Made by a program: the position numbers and the translations under genes. Of a stretch of DNA of 64,000 bases, positions 49,459 through 58,998 are shown piece by piece. Positions within the stretch are counted from its first letter, which is position 1; each line of letters opens with the position of its first letter. This DNA is from Symbiodinium sp. CCMP2592 (lineage: Eukaryota > Sar > Dinophyceae > Suessiales > Symbiodiniaceae): positions 492,501 through 556,500 of the forward strand of contig CAJNDT010004057.1 in assembly GCA_905221615.1 (NCBI GenBank), in the 5' to 3' direction. The notes below the pieces were generated by a model. The model ran no database searches and was not told the DNA's origin. It worked only from the letters and a program-made list of their open reading frames with translations.

Positions 49459-50097
49459 CTTCCACAACCCCTCTACTATCGAGTGATTCCTGTTGCCTTT
49501 GCGTGCATAGTTTTTGTGTTTCAAAGCACTACAAAGCGACATCACATGAAACACCATGCAACAACACAAACACCATACAACAACACTGCCATGTTCTGCG
49601 ACACCCTTTTCCCGCGATGTGGTGCCACCGACACCGCAAGCCCGGATCCCGTCCGGAAGTCCAGAAGCTAGCACAACGTACTGGATCCTCAATCGGCATC
49701 CTTCTGAACTTCGGGTCACACGGGTTTCTTTTCCACTCATGCCACGGCTGTTCTCGGAAGGCCTGCGTTAATTTCGGCGGCCACGCGAACGTCGGCCGGC
49801 TAGTCCTGTGCGGAGATTGACGACTGGATCCTGTGCTTTTTCGACATCCTCCTGAATGGGAATCCTTTGGACTGCTTCAAAGATTTGCAGATTGAGCTAG
49901 AGGGTGCTCAGTCGGGTGGCTCTGAGCACAGGACAATCCTGTACACATGGCACCTGCCGTCCTGTTCGCTGAGAAACGTCTCGGTGGGCCGCGACTGCTC
50001 TAAATGGGACGGCTGCTTAACAGCACGTCGCGTCCATCACGGACTGTAACACTGTAACACTGCTGCTTCGCAGCCGATGAATCGACCGCAGCGCTGC

Positions 50098-52893
50098 TTA
50101 GCAGCCCAGCGGAATCACGATGCTCGTAACATCATCCTGAGCTCCGGGTGCAACTCGCTGCCACTTCCGGCCATGTCACTGCCATGCCACTCACCGCCCT
50201 TCTAAGGTGCCTGCACGGTAGCCGCCTCCTGTCTTGGACAGCAAGAGACCGCAAAGGCACAGCTCGAATCTTGGAGGAAGTTTCAGCGACCTGAGTGCCT
50301 GACCTGTCAGCGAGGCCCAACCCTCAAACGCGGCTGACTGCAGCTTGGCAGTGTCTGCCTCCGGAGTGTTGGCCGGCAAACGTGATGCTTCCGAGACGTC
50401 TTCACCGTACAAGCACCCTGATCAGCCAGGGGGCGCCGTCCAGCACCAGAGAGGGCAAGTCCTTTTGCCCCACCACCTCCCAGATGCCTCAGACTGCAAA
50501 GCAGGATTAGCAGCCGTTGAGGCAGTCGGATCACAAAGGTCGAGGTCACTGCCGTCGCTCGCCAACACGGCTTTCGCCTCGTGCCGTGCACTTGTGGGCA
50601 CATGCTTTCCCAACTAGGCAGATGAGCACGCACGCACACGGCACAGTGTCACCCCGACACGCGTTGTGGGTGGCCTGTTTGCTCGTATCGAGGCGAAGAT
50701 AGTGCACCTTCCAAACGAGAATCAGAAAAGGACTAGGTTCCCCGAGAACTCTTGGCAAGCCTGTGGTGTGGCGATAATTCCACAGCACTTGGCAGCGGCG
50801 TCGCCCAGCGCCCGCGTCACGCCCAGTCCCGGCCCGCGCTGGCCGGCTGCATACACGCGCGGCACCTGCTCCTCGGGCGAACTCGCGGATCGTGAGAGAC
50901 TCTCACCCGCATAACACAGGGCTGTCGCTTCGCGTTGTTCCATCTCCGGCCTCCACGCGCACCTCGCCCCCGCTGCCCTCCACGCGAGCCTTTTCCTGTC
51001 ACCAGATGGAAAAAGAGCACTCGGACTCTGCTATGGGCAAGGGCCTCGGCCCAGCTTGGCTTGTGGTCCGAGGTAGCAAAGACCACCTGATTGTCCTGAG
51101 ACGCCATGGCACATGTCGGATGCGGATGCATGTTTGCTAAAGGGCCAGCATGAAGCTTGACAAGTCGTTGAGTGGAGAAAGACTGGGAGTGCGACCTCCA
51201 AGAGGACGCAGCGGCTGTCACCAGCGTTGGCTACCCAGACACTACTGCCCTTCCACAGGGCCGCCACCGCCTCGCAGGCAGTCACAGTCAGGTGCGATCT
51301 CATTAAACGATGCACTGCGCCAGAAGCACAAGGTGATTCGTGAAGTCTTGAGACTGTGCTTCAGGGCTCCGATGTGCAGCCGACACACCGTGCAGCCGCT
51401 GTCTGCATGGCGGCTCAGATCGGCATCGGCCTGCAGGAGTCTGTTCCCCCTCAATTGCCAGAAGAGACAGCAGCTTCGCAGCTTCGCCTTCTCGAAGGCC
51501 TGGATCAATGCCTTCGCAGCATTACTCACCCGGTGGGGCTCGGGGTGTTTTCTTCTGAAGCTAGTTCGTGGCACACCCATACCCGAATGTCTGGTCTGAT
51601 GCCCGAGGAAACCGGCCTTCTCAATCGCGGCCTCTGCCACGCGTTCGTCGCCAATTCCCTGCTCCAGAAGCAGGAAGGGGATGAGTTGTGCAGCTCTCGT
51701 CGCCGCTAGGTGGCCTCGGAAGAACTAGGCCACAGGGCATGGGACGAAGCTCACCCGCGACCCGTGCATACTCGTGCCGGGCAGGCGGCCCTTCTTGCCG
51801 TGGCCATCGAGGACACACGCAAAGGTGTAGCCGTTCTTGAAAACGGACAAACAGAAGTTGTCCTGGTTCGGACCATTCGATGATGCCTGCGCCATAGAGC
51901 CAGAAGCAGGAGCAAGTCACATCAGTCACAGTAAACCGCGCACGAAGAGTTGCCTGCCTTTTCTCCCTTCCTTAGCAGCAGGACGCATGCATGGAGGCTC
52001 CCGATTATCGTGCCACACCGCATTTCCCAACTGCCCACAACTGAGAAGGGAATTCTGAAGCGAGCCGAAACTCTGGCAGGAAATCATCTCTGGTTTCAGA
52101 CTGCCCGCGTCGCCGCAGGCAGCCCACTCTCGCTCGTCTCCGCCAGCCTGACCTTTAGTTTGAAGGCCCCGGACGAAGAAGCGAACCTCGCGGCTGGAGC
52201 TCAGACAGAGGAGCGTAGCATATGGGGCCGGGCCTTCGTGTCGAAGGCCTTGTCGAGGGCTTCTTGTGTAATCTCCTCCTTCACAGCTTCCTCTCGCAAG
52301 CAAAAATAACGGACCCCTCCACTCGAGTTCTTAAAGCCGCTGCACACGCCTCTGGGCCCCGGGCCACAGGACCCACTGCCCTGTCACGCTGCCCGGTCTT
52401 GCCGTGGCACACGGCAGAAGCGTCCACTTTGGAGTCCAGCCTCAGCGCTGCTTTGGCAGACGCGCCCAGCAAGAAGCAGCAGACAAGAAAAGTCGCCAAG
52501 GCTTCTGCTGAGGCTTCTCCTTCAGACAGAAAGAAGTGCCGCTCGAGTTTCTCATGCCTTGTGCACAACTGGGTCCCGGGCCACTGCTTCCACTGGCCCG
52601 TCTTGAGCAGTCTTCGCCTGGTGGCCACAAGCCTCATCCTTTGCTGCCAGCCTCGGCACTGCAAGAGTTTGCAAGCCCTAGCTTGCTCCCAGCCGCAAGC
52701 CAGAACAAGAAGAGTCTGCCAAGGCTTCTGCGACTGCTGCGCACGCCGCCGCAGCAGCACCACGGCCTGGAGCGGCTGCGGTGCATGGGCCCGCCCACCG
52801 CACAGCTGCAAAGCCCTTTCTTGCCTCGCTCTCTGCTCGCGCCGCTGGTGGCGCCGGCGGCTTCTCTCGCCCCAGACAGCAGGTGTTGCCCAT
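50098..52893 (-). CDS. PP2C-type (PPM) protein phosphatase, array copy 3
   Basis: Same exon structure, from ATG 52893 to the stop at 50098-50100; coordinates are those of copy 1 plus 8857. All phosphatase motifs are intact. Differences include a synonymous GAC to GAT in the HYLRLD exon, exon-1 changes (AEARNG to AEAR-K-G type N to K, and A to T) and scattered intron changes. Only about 164 bp of sequence upstream of the ATG is shared with the other copies before the array ends at 53057, so its 5' control region differs from those of copies 1 and 2. This is the 5'-most copy in the direction of transcription. Confidence 0.8.
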
Positions 52894-53057
52894 CGCGCTA
52901 GGCCCTGAACGAGAGTTTCTGTCTGCGAACGACATGCCACTAGACACCCTGCATCCAACTGCCCAGAGCCTTCAGCGCCTCGGGGCGCTAGTGCAGGGGG
53001 CTCCCGCACAACGCGAGCCGAACCGCCACATGTAATTCTCACCGAAACCTGCCCAAC

Positions 53058-53646
53058 GGCCCATCCAGAGCTGCAAAGACCAAAATCCTGCAACTGCCAC
53101 TCCATCACTGCATATCACTGCGTCTTCGGTTTTCCTGCGTTGCAATGCGCGTCTTGAAGACTTCGCGAGCCAGCAGGGCTATAGCAACTGAGCACGAAAG
53201 GTGCTTGGAGTTCTCCGCAGTTTGACAACCCCCTGTCAGACTTTCTGTATCGCACCAGCCATCTCGCAAGGCGAGACATGACAGCAGAGGCAACAACACT
53301 GGTATGTTCCGCAACACCCCTTGCCCGCAAGAGAGAGGACATCGACGGAACGACGGCAGCAACTTTGCCTGAAACAGAGAATGCACAAGAACTGCCCCGA
53401 TCTCGGGTCGAGCAGCCACAGGAAAGAAAAGCTGCTGTTATCAGCTTTTAGTACGTGTCCTCGACATGCCTGCTGAGAACGCATGCCAAAGTGTAGTCGC
53501 TGCTGGAAAAGTTAAAAAGAGTGCGAAGTTCCTGCAAAAGCCTGCACAGGCAGGCATCAAAAGATCCGAACCTTGCGACAACTTCAGCTTGACCGTCTTG
53601 AAGACGTGATACATCCTTGTGCGCATGTGTGTGTGTGTGTGTGCAG
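53058..53646. other. Flank of array with faint spacer homology
   Basis: 53290-53330 (CAACAACACTG, ATGTTC, GCAACACC) resembles the array spacer near 45163-45200 in the same orientation. This suggests an older, diverged unit once continued here. A (TG)n run lies at 53624-53642. No intact gene is seen. Confidence 0.5.
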
Positions 53647-54006
53647 GTCCTCGATGGCCAGGACCAAAAAAGGTCGCCTCTCAGGAGTTGCGGCTCATAC
53701 CTCAAACTCAATGCCACTATGTTGACTACAGCCGGTCTGAGAATGCTTCTCCTGCACTGCTGTCAGCAACACACTGCAGGCTTCTCTGCTACATCCTCTG
53801 TGCGACCTTGGCACCGTGCCAAGACCACATGTCCGGAGAAGCCTATGGCACATACCGTCGCATCCTGCCAAAGGGCTCGCGGCCAGGCTTTAAGGGAAGC
53901 TTGCCGCAAGACTGGCCTTCGGCTGCCTGGACGGAACAGACTCCTGCAGGCCGATGCCGATCTGAGCGGCCATGCAGACAGTGGCTGCACGGCAGCCACT
54001 CTCTGA
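53647..54006 (+). pseudogene. PP2C gene fragment, opposite orientation to the array
   Basis: GTCCTCGATGGCC at 53647 aligns to the DGHG exon but an indel turns DGHGKKGRL into DGQDQKRSP. AG|GCTTTAAGGGAAGC (near 53890) encodes ALREACRK, equivalent to ALIQAFEK of the array gene. CAG|GCCGATGCCGATC (near 53949) encodes ADADLSGHADSGCTA, matching the array exon at 42573-42532. A stop follows within four codons. Exon order is conserved, so this is a decayed partial gene copy on the plus strand. Confidence 0.7.
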
Positions 54007-54034
54007 ACGGCCGTTGAGATCGGCATCTGCCTGC
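53946..54034. repeat. Near-perfect palindrome of PP2C exon sequence
   Basis: 53946-53988 and 53991-54034 are inverted copies of about 43 bases with roughly six mismatches or indels around a 2-base centre. The arms are the same PP2C exon (ADADLS...SGC) read from each strand toward the centre. Confidence 0.8.
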
Positions 54035-54135
54035 ATGAGTTAATGCTGTCCCATGGTTCCGCAGCTTGGTCTGCTCGAAGGCCTCGATGCCTTCGCAGTG
54101 TTGCGGCTCGTTGGGTGGGGCCCTGTTTCTTGCCA
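54012..54135 (-). pseudogene. Second PP2C fragment, array orientation
   Basis: On the minus strand, GCGAAG|GCATCGAGGCC (near 54095) matches the ALIQAFEK exon with a 3-base deletion, and GCAG|GCAGATGCCGATC (near 54034) matches the ADADLS exon. The intervening intron also aligns. It meets the plus-strand fragment at the palindrome centre. Confidence 0.65.
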
Positions 54136-54506
54136 CGCGCGTAAACTCTGCTTACAGCACAAGATGCGACTGCATGAATTGGTGCAGACATTTTGCATTT
54201 GGCACAGTGCGTGGAGATTTGTGTCTCCGGCTCGTAGGCTACGCAGGACTGGCTCATGGTATTCTGAACCACTCTCGAACAGCTACCTAGCTCAAAAACG
54301 GTATACTGTGATCCGTCTTCGTTCGAGTCAGTCCACACAAAACTCTGACAGGAACTAATTTGAACAACCTCTCCCTCACTAGTCGAGCCCATCCTCAAGA
54401 CCCTCATAGGACATCCCATCATATGTCGCAGGCTTGCAACCTGCCTGCCATTGGAGTTCCGATAGCCGTTAGCCTGCTTAAGTCACCGAAGGAAATGGAT
54501 CATACC
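54136..54506. other. Spacer between PP2C relics and RRM gene
   Basis: No gene or repeat is recognised; this includes the 3' flank of the RRM gene. Confidence 0.5.
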
Positions 54507-55485
54507 TCAATATGCCCTGGCCCCACCGTTCATGACTGCGGCACCACCATTCAGGTACATCTCAATATCTTTGTCGTAAGCTTCCATGAGCTCAATGTAC
54601 CGGGTACCGATGGTCTGGTAGTTCTTTTCGTTGTAGGCCCGCTTCGCCTCCTCCGGTGTGACGAACTCCACGAATCCGATGCCTGTGGGACGGCCGCCTG
54701 CATCGGCCTGTATGTGCATTCGTCCGGTCAGCCCGTAGCCTGCGAAGAACTGCTGGATCTCGTCGTTCGATGCCGAGAACGGTAGGCCCTGGAGTCGGAT
54801 CACACTGCCTGTGGGGGGCCGAGCCCCACCTCCTCCTTTGCCCCAGCCGCCACCCTTGCCACCACCCATGCCGCCCATGCCGCCCATGGCGCTCATGAAC
54901 ATTTGCATCATTTGCATCATATCTGGTGGCATGCCCGAGCCTCGGCAAACAAAAACATGACACACAAGGCTTCACGAACGGAACGGAAAAGCTGCCGCCC
55001 AGGAGCCTTTCATGCCCTTCATCATGCCCTTCATGGCGGCGCCCTTGCCACCGCCGCCCGGGCGCATGGACTTGGGAGTCGCAAAGACGACGGTCACTGG
55101 GTTCGCCAGGCCTTCCGAGCTGCGACGGCTCAGAAACACGCGGAGTGAGGCAGGAGTAGAAATAGAAAAAGTAGAAGTCGTATTACATTGTAAGACACAT
55201 CTAAAGCGACTCAAAGCGACTGTAGCACTGTATAGTAGAGCGCCCGACCGCTCCACCTTGGGGGACGTTGCCATTGACGTGCTCCACGATCCATCTGGCG
55301 TCCTCGACACTGTTCATCACCACGAAGCCAGCCGCGGCCTGCTTCCCTGGGGAGACGGGAAGGACCGTGGTCTCTTTCACGGAGCCGTACTGGCTAAAGA
55401 TCTGCTTTGCCATCTCGCTGGTGCTATCCAAGGGCAAGCCGGTCACGAAGAGCTCTTCGCTGGGAGGCGCACTGTTCACAGCCAT
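54507..55485 (-). CDS. RNA-binding protein with two RRMs, three exons
   Basis: Exons 55485-55257, 55111-55007 and 54940-54507 join in frame to 255 residues (768 nt with stop). Intron 1 (145 nt) is GT-AG; intron 2 (66 nt) is GC-AG. RRM1 (residues about 11-95) has RNP2 LFVTGLP and RNP1 AAGFVVM; the first junction rebuilds NVPQGLANPVTVVFATPK, the classic end of a dinoflagellate RRM. A Gly/Lys/Met-rich linker follows (KGMMKGMKG, then MMQMMQMFMSAMGGMGG). RRM2 (about 160-240) has VIRLQGLPFSAS and GIGFVEF, resembling hnRNP H/F quasi-RRMs, and the protein ends in GGARAY. It likely binds RNA in post-transcriptional control, the main level of regulation in dinoflagellates; the target is unknown. It is in the same orientation as the PP2C array downstream of it. 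Confidence 0.9.
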
Positions 55486-58400
55486 GGCCCGTAAGAGAAG
55501 AGAGGGGTTCTACTAACGAAGCGAGCAAGACACAGACAAGCCCTAGCAATGGCCAACATCTAGTGTGCTCTCTGCCATGCAATTGCAACTGTCTTGTGAT
55601 GTCCCAGGAGCTCCGGGGAAGACGTAAATATGAAACTGCTGATCCCCTCGAGCAAAGATCGAGCAGGGCAAGTTGCAGGCGTAGGGCGTAGGCTGCTGAA
55701 AGATGAAAGCATGAAATCTGCACTCAAGGACATGCGGTCAACGATATGTCAATGGGCCTTCGCTGATGCGGCTATGCCTGGATGCCTGTCAACTGACCGT
55801 ACGTCGCACAAAGATCTGGCAAACCACCCAGGCCCCAGGCCTGCCCGGCTACTCCAAGCGGCAAACACGGGCGACTGCTCCAAGCCAACAATCCGAGCTG
55901 AATGGCCGGCTCAATATTCAGAAACTCGAAGTGCCACAATCTCAGCATGAAGCACTCTACTGCTTTGTGCATCCATGCATGCACCCGCTGCGCATCAGCT
56001 CACTTCCACACGTGCCGTAGCAGAAGTTTTTCTGCGGCAGCGGTGGGGGAACGAGTGAAGGGTTCGAGGTTCGGCGCCCTTTGCAGGTTTGCTTCTGTGG
56101 GGGAGAGTTTAGTGATTAGTGCTTTTTTAACAGACTTTCCACCTGGCGCTCTCGCTGCGAACCCGGCTCTGTCGTGCTCTTTGGACACAGCTGCACCGCG
56201 CATGCGGCACTCGCCCGTGGCTCTCAGTCCACTGACATCCTTTCCCCTAAGACTCTGGTCTATGGTAGAAGCTCGACGTTGCTGTCACCTGTGCCAATGA
56301 AAACGAACTCTTTCCCAAGCTTGTCGCCGGCCCCGGACAGGGGAACGGACGTCCGTGGCTCAGTGCTTCGACGCTGCTTGTGTCCGAAGTTGGGGGGACC
56401 CCTAACAGCCTCGAAGAGCTCTGTCGAGGCACTGAGAAAGAGATGTCTTGCACTGCCTCCACCGCTCCGACTCCTTTCTGGCCCGGCACTGCGCAGTCCC
56501 TAAGCCTAAGCTGTGTCACAGCTCGAAGATGTCTCCCCTTGGACTCTGCAGGCGTGTCTAGAGCCAGACTCGGACAGGGTCACGTTCTCTGAGGCAAATT
56601 AACAAAAGGATTGCTGATCCTTTGGAAACCAGGGCCCTGGGGCAAGAAGCACTGAGCTTCAAGCCGCAAGCATCCGCAAGCCGACACCTCTGTTCTCTCA
56701 GGGATTGCCGTAGCGCGGCTCCATGGCCTCAGAAACGGGTCGCAACGGGTCGCGGGTCTCAGCCGGACCGGACCGGGCCTGCTCATCGGCGTTGGAGATC
56801 CAATGGTCCGAGCGGCCACCTTCGACTCCCTGCAGTGAAGGCGATCGGAATCGGAGAGAGGCTCTTAAAGGCGCCGCAAGGAACCAACAGCGAAGAGGAA
56901 AAGCTTTCAAGCCTGGAAAGCAAACCATATAAGAAAGGCGGCCTTGGCCACGAGAACAAGGTCGTCCCCGGGACCCAGCCTGAGGACTGCCCCGAGAAAA
57001 CGCTGACAGGCCAAAAGCCCAAGGCCCCCGGACTGTTCGAACCAAGAGGCAGCACCAACTCCGTGCAGTCTCGACCGCGCAGCTGACCGTTGTAGAGGTA
57101 CTCCTGACAGCACAGCCGGCTTTCGGCGAGGCTGAGGAGCAGCAGTGCAGCAGATGTCCTTTCCCATGAGCTTCTGGTGCCACTCGATAAGCATCCGCAT
57201 CATGGTGGTCGGAGTCGGGAAGCCGAGGACCCTTGCAGAGCACGAGGCTTGTGCACTGCCAAGCCCTGGCCAAAACTACCTGACTGCGCATCTGGGGCAC
57301 TGCAGGCGCTCGGCGATGGACACCAAGACCTCGTGACCGCTACAGAAGAGAGCTGAATGTTCTCCCTTGGAAGGGGCTTCATGGGATACAGCTTCGGCGT
57401 TTCGGGTTCTGTTATGTTCTGTTGGCCATGCTGGTGGATGACAGCCTCAACGGCAGGGAGCCCGACTCCGAACATCAGGCCCGGACTTTCGGAGTCTACG
57501 AATAGAAGTCCAAGCCTAAGCTCAACCTTTTCTGGCTCGCACGACACGACGTTCCACTTACATCGCAGAGTGAGCATGAAAACCGAACGGGACGCTGGAC
57601 TCGTCCTGTTGCAACAAAACTGCCTGACGGATGCTGACGGTCGCTGACGGCCGCGCAAGACTTTTTTGAGACCCTTGAAGGCTGCCAGATTCGAGTATTC
57701 AGGCTCCGAACACGGATAAAGGATGGAAACGGGGATCACCACAAGCTCGGCCTTCAGAGTAACGATCCCTGTGCTCTTCTGGAAATGAAGAGCTTTGGAA
57801 GCGCATCCTCTATAGGCCCTATCATGTGAGCCCTCAAGGCCCTGAGCTCCCAGCACACAGGCCCCAGCCGATGTCATCTGTGACCACGCGGTGCGTGGGA
57901 TGTGGCATGACCTGCGAGGTTGAAGTTGCCAGACTTGCGTTGGCGCCGAGGCCTCGAGCAATGACTCTTCGCTTCCTGCTTCCAAGATGCTCCCTGCTTG
58001 CTTCGTAAAACAGGTGTCCTGCGGTGCACTGCGACAGGACAGCTTGGGGCGCAGGCTGAGGACAATGGCATCCGGGCCTTGCCATAGAGTAGGCCTTGTT
58101 GGTACCGACCATCTTGGCCATGGTGGACCTTTGAAGAATGCACCACGGAAGCACCGTCTTTCTTGCAGCGAGCACCGTGAGCTCCCAAAAGAACCAGGTA
58201 GATTGATCGTCAAGCCGTGAAGCATATACACACATTGCGAACTCAAACAAAAGCACCACGTCAGCTTTCATGAGATTACCTCTCGCATTATGTGGGGAGG
58301 CTGGAAGCCTGCGTGCGCCATCATCTGGAACGAAAATAGATCTAGCCCTACAAAAACCTGCTGCTCGACTGTTTGAAGATGCCGCAACATGGATCAAAAT

Positions 58401-58554
58401 TTGCTATAAACCTGCTGTTTGCTTCTATGCGCCAGCATGTGTCTCTTGTCAAAACATTGCGGGCCTTAGGCTATCGGAATGACATACGACCTGGTTTAAC
58501 GGGTCTGATCTTGATGATCTCAAGGATGTGACCGAAGAGCTTCAGCTTAGCTTT
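55486..58554. other. Intergenic, no confident gene
   Basis: The only large frame is at 57200-58246 (-), listed separately. Other frames overlap on both strands and lack motifs. Confidence 0.5.
57200..58246 (-). CDS. Low-confidence 348-codon ORF, unknown
   Basis: This is the longest unbroken frame outside recognised features apart from the LINE and ankyrin gene. A segment around 57390-57540 (ESPGLMFGVGLPAVEAVIHQ) reads as plausible protein, but most of the rest is low-pattern Ser/Arg-rich sequence, and other minus-strand frames (57834-58397, 56907-57203) also contain protein-like pieces. It may be several short exons in different frames rather than one ORF. No family is recognised. Confidence 0.25.
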   Translation of the reverse strand: MSSQCVYMLHGLTINLPGSFGSSRCSLQERRCFRGAFFKGPPWPRWSVPTRPTLWQGPDAIVLSLRPKLSCRSAPQDTCFTKQAGSILEAGSEESLLEASAPTQVWQLQPRRSCHIPRTAWSQMTSAGACVLGAQGLEGSHDRAYRGCASKALHFQKSTGIVTLKAELVVIPVSILYPCSEPEYSNLAAFKGLKKVLRGRQRPSASVRQFCCNRTSPASRSVFMLTLRCKWNVVSCEPEKVELRLGLLFVDSESPGLMFGVGLPAVEAVIHQHGQQNITEPETPKLYPMKPLPRENIQLSSVAVTRSWCPSPSACSAPDAQSGSFGQGLAVHKPRALQGSSASRLRPP

Positions 58555-58773
58555 TCAGTGCTGTGATAGACATGGCGCATTTGTGTCCGTGAGTTGGTGC
58601 TCTCTGTCTAGAAGTGTTTGAAGTTTTCCTGGGATGCGTCCAAGGCATTTGTGTTGAAATGCATTCAGATCAAAAATTTCTGCCGTACATTCAGGCTTTT
58701 GCACAAACTTTGATCTTATGAGTGCATTGAATTCTGAGACCTTCCATTTGATTGATTGCAAATCGATACACAA
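58555..58773 (-). pseudogene. Possible LINE RT thumb fragment
   Basis: The translation includes VSEFNALIRSKF, then DLNAFQHKCLGRIPGK. This resembles the thumb/connection segment of dinoflagellate LINE RTs (IFNALIRSKLLYG, LDAFQ..CLRKIL). It is short, isolated and lacks the palm motifs, so it can only be a relic. Confidence 0.4.
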
Positions 58774-58962
58774 TCTCCCAACGAATATCTATGATAACGG
58801 CAGCCTGATCAACTACACCCTAATGTGGTGAGCTGTTGAGCAGCTGTGGAAATCCAGACTTCAGGAGCGAGGCTTGTCGGCAATCTGGTCGCCGTACTGC
58901 TCCAGCAGGCGCGTGGCCAAAGGAATGACATGTTGGCCTTAAAGAAGGCTCCCATCTCCATC

Positions 58963-58998
58963 TCTCTCTCTCTCTCTCTCTCCCTCTCTCTCTCTCCC
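58963..58998. repeat. (TC)n microsatellite
   Basis: TC dinucleotide tract with one CCC interruption. Confidence 0.9.

Larger units (their letters stand above)
40853..53057. repeat. Tandem array: two full units and one partial unit
   Basis: Unit 1 is 40853-45286 (4434 bp), unit 2 is 45287-49709 (4423 bp), and unit 3 is 49710-53057 (partial, about 3348 bp). Copies are nearly identical and in the same orientation. The left edge is sharp at TTCGGGTCACACGG (40853; recurring at 45287 and 49710); the right edge falls after GCCCAAC (53057, matching 44200 in unit 1). Each unit carries one minus-strand PP2C gene; the two full units also carry a spacer of about 1.64 kb. Confidence 0.97.

Noticed and set aside
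40853..53057. Array as a CRISPR or short-satellite locus
   Set aside because: Units are about 4.4 kb with gene structure inside; there are no short regularly spaced repeats with unique spacers.
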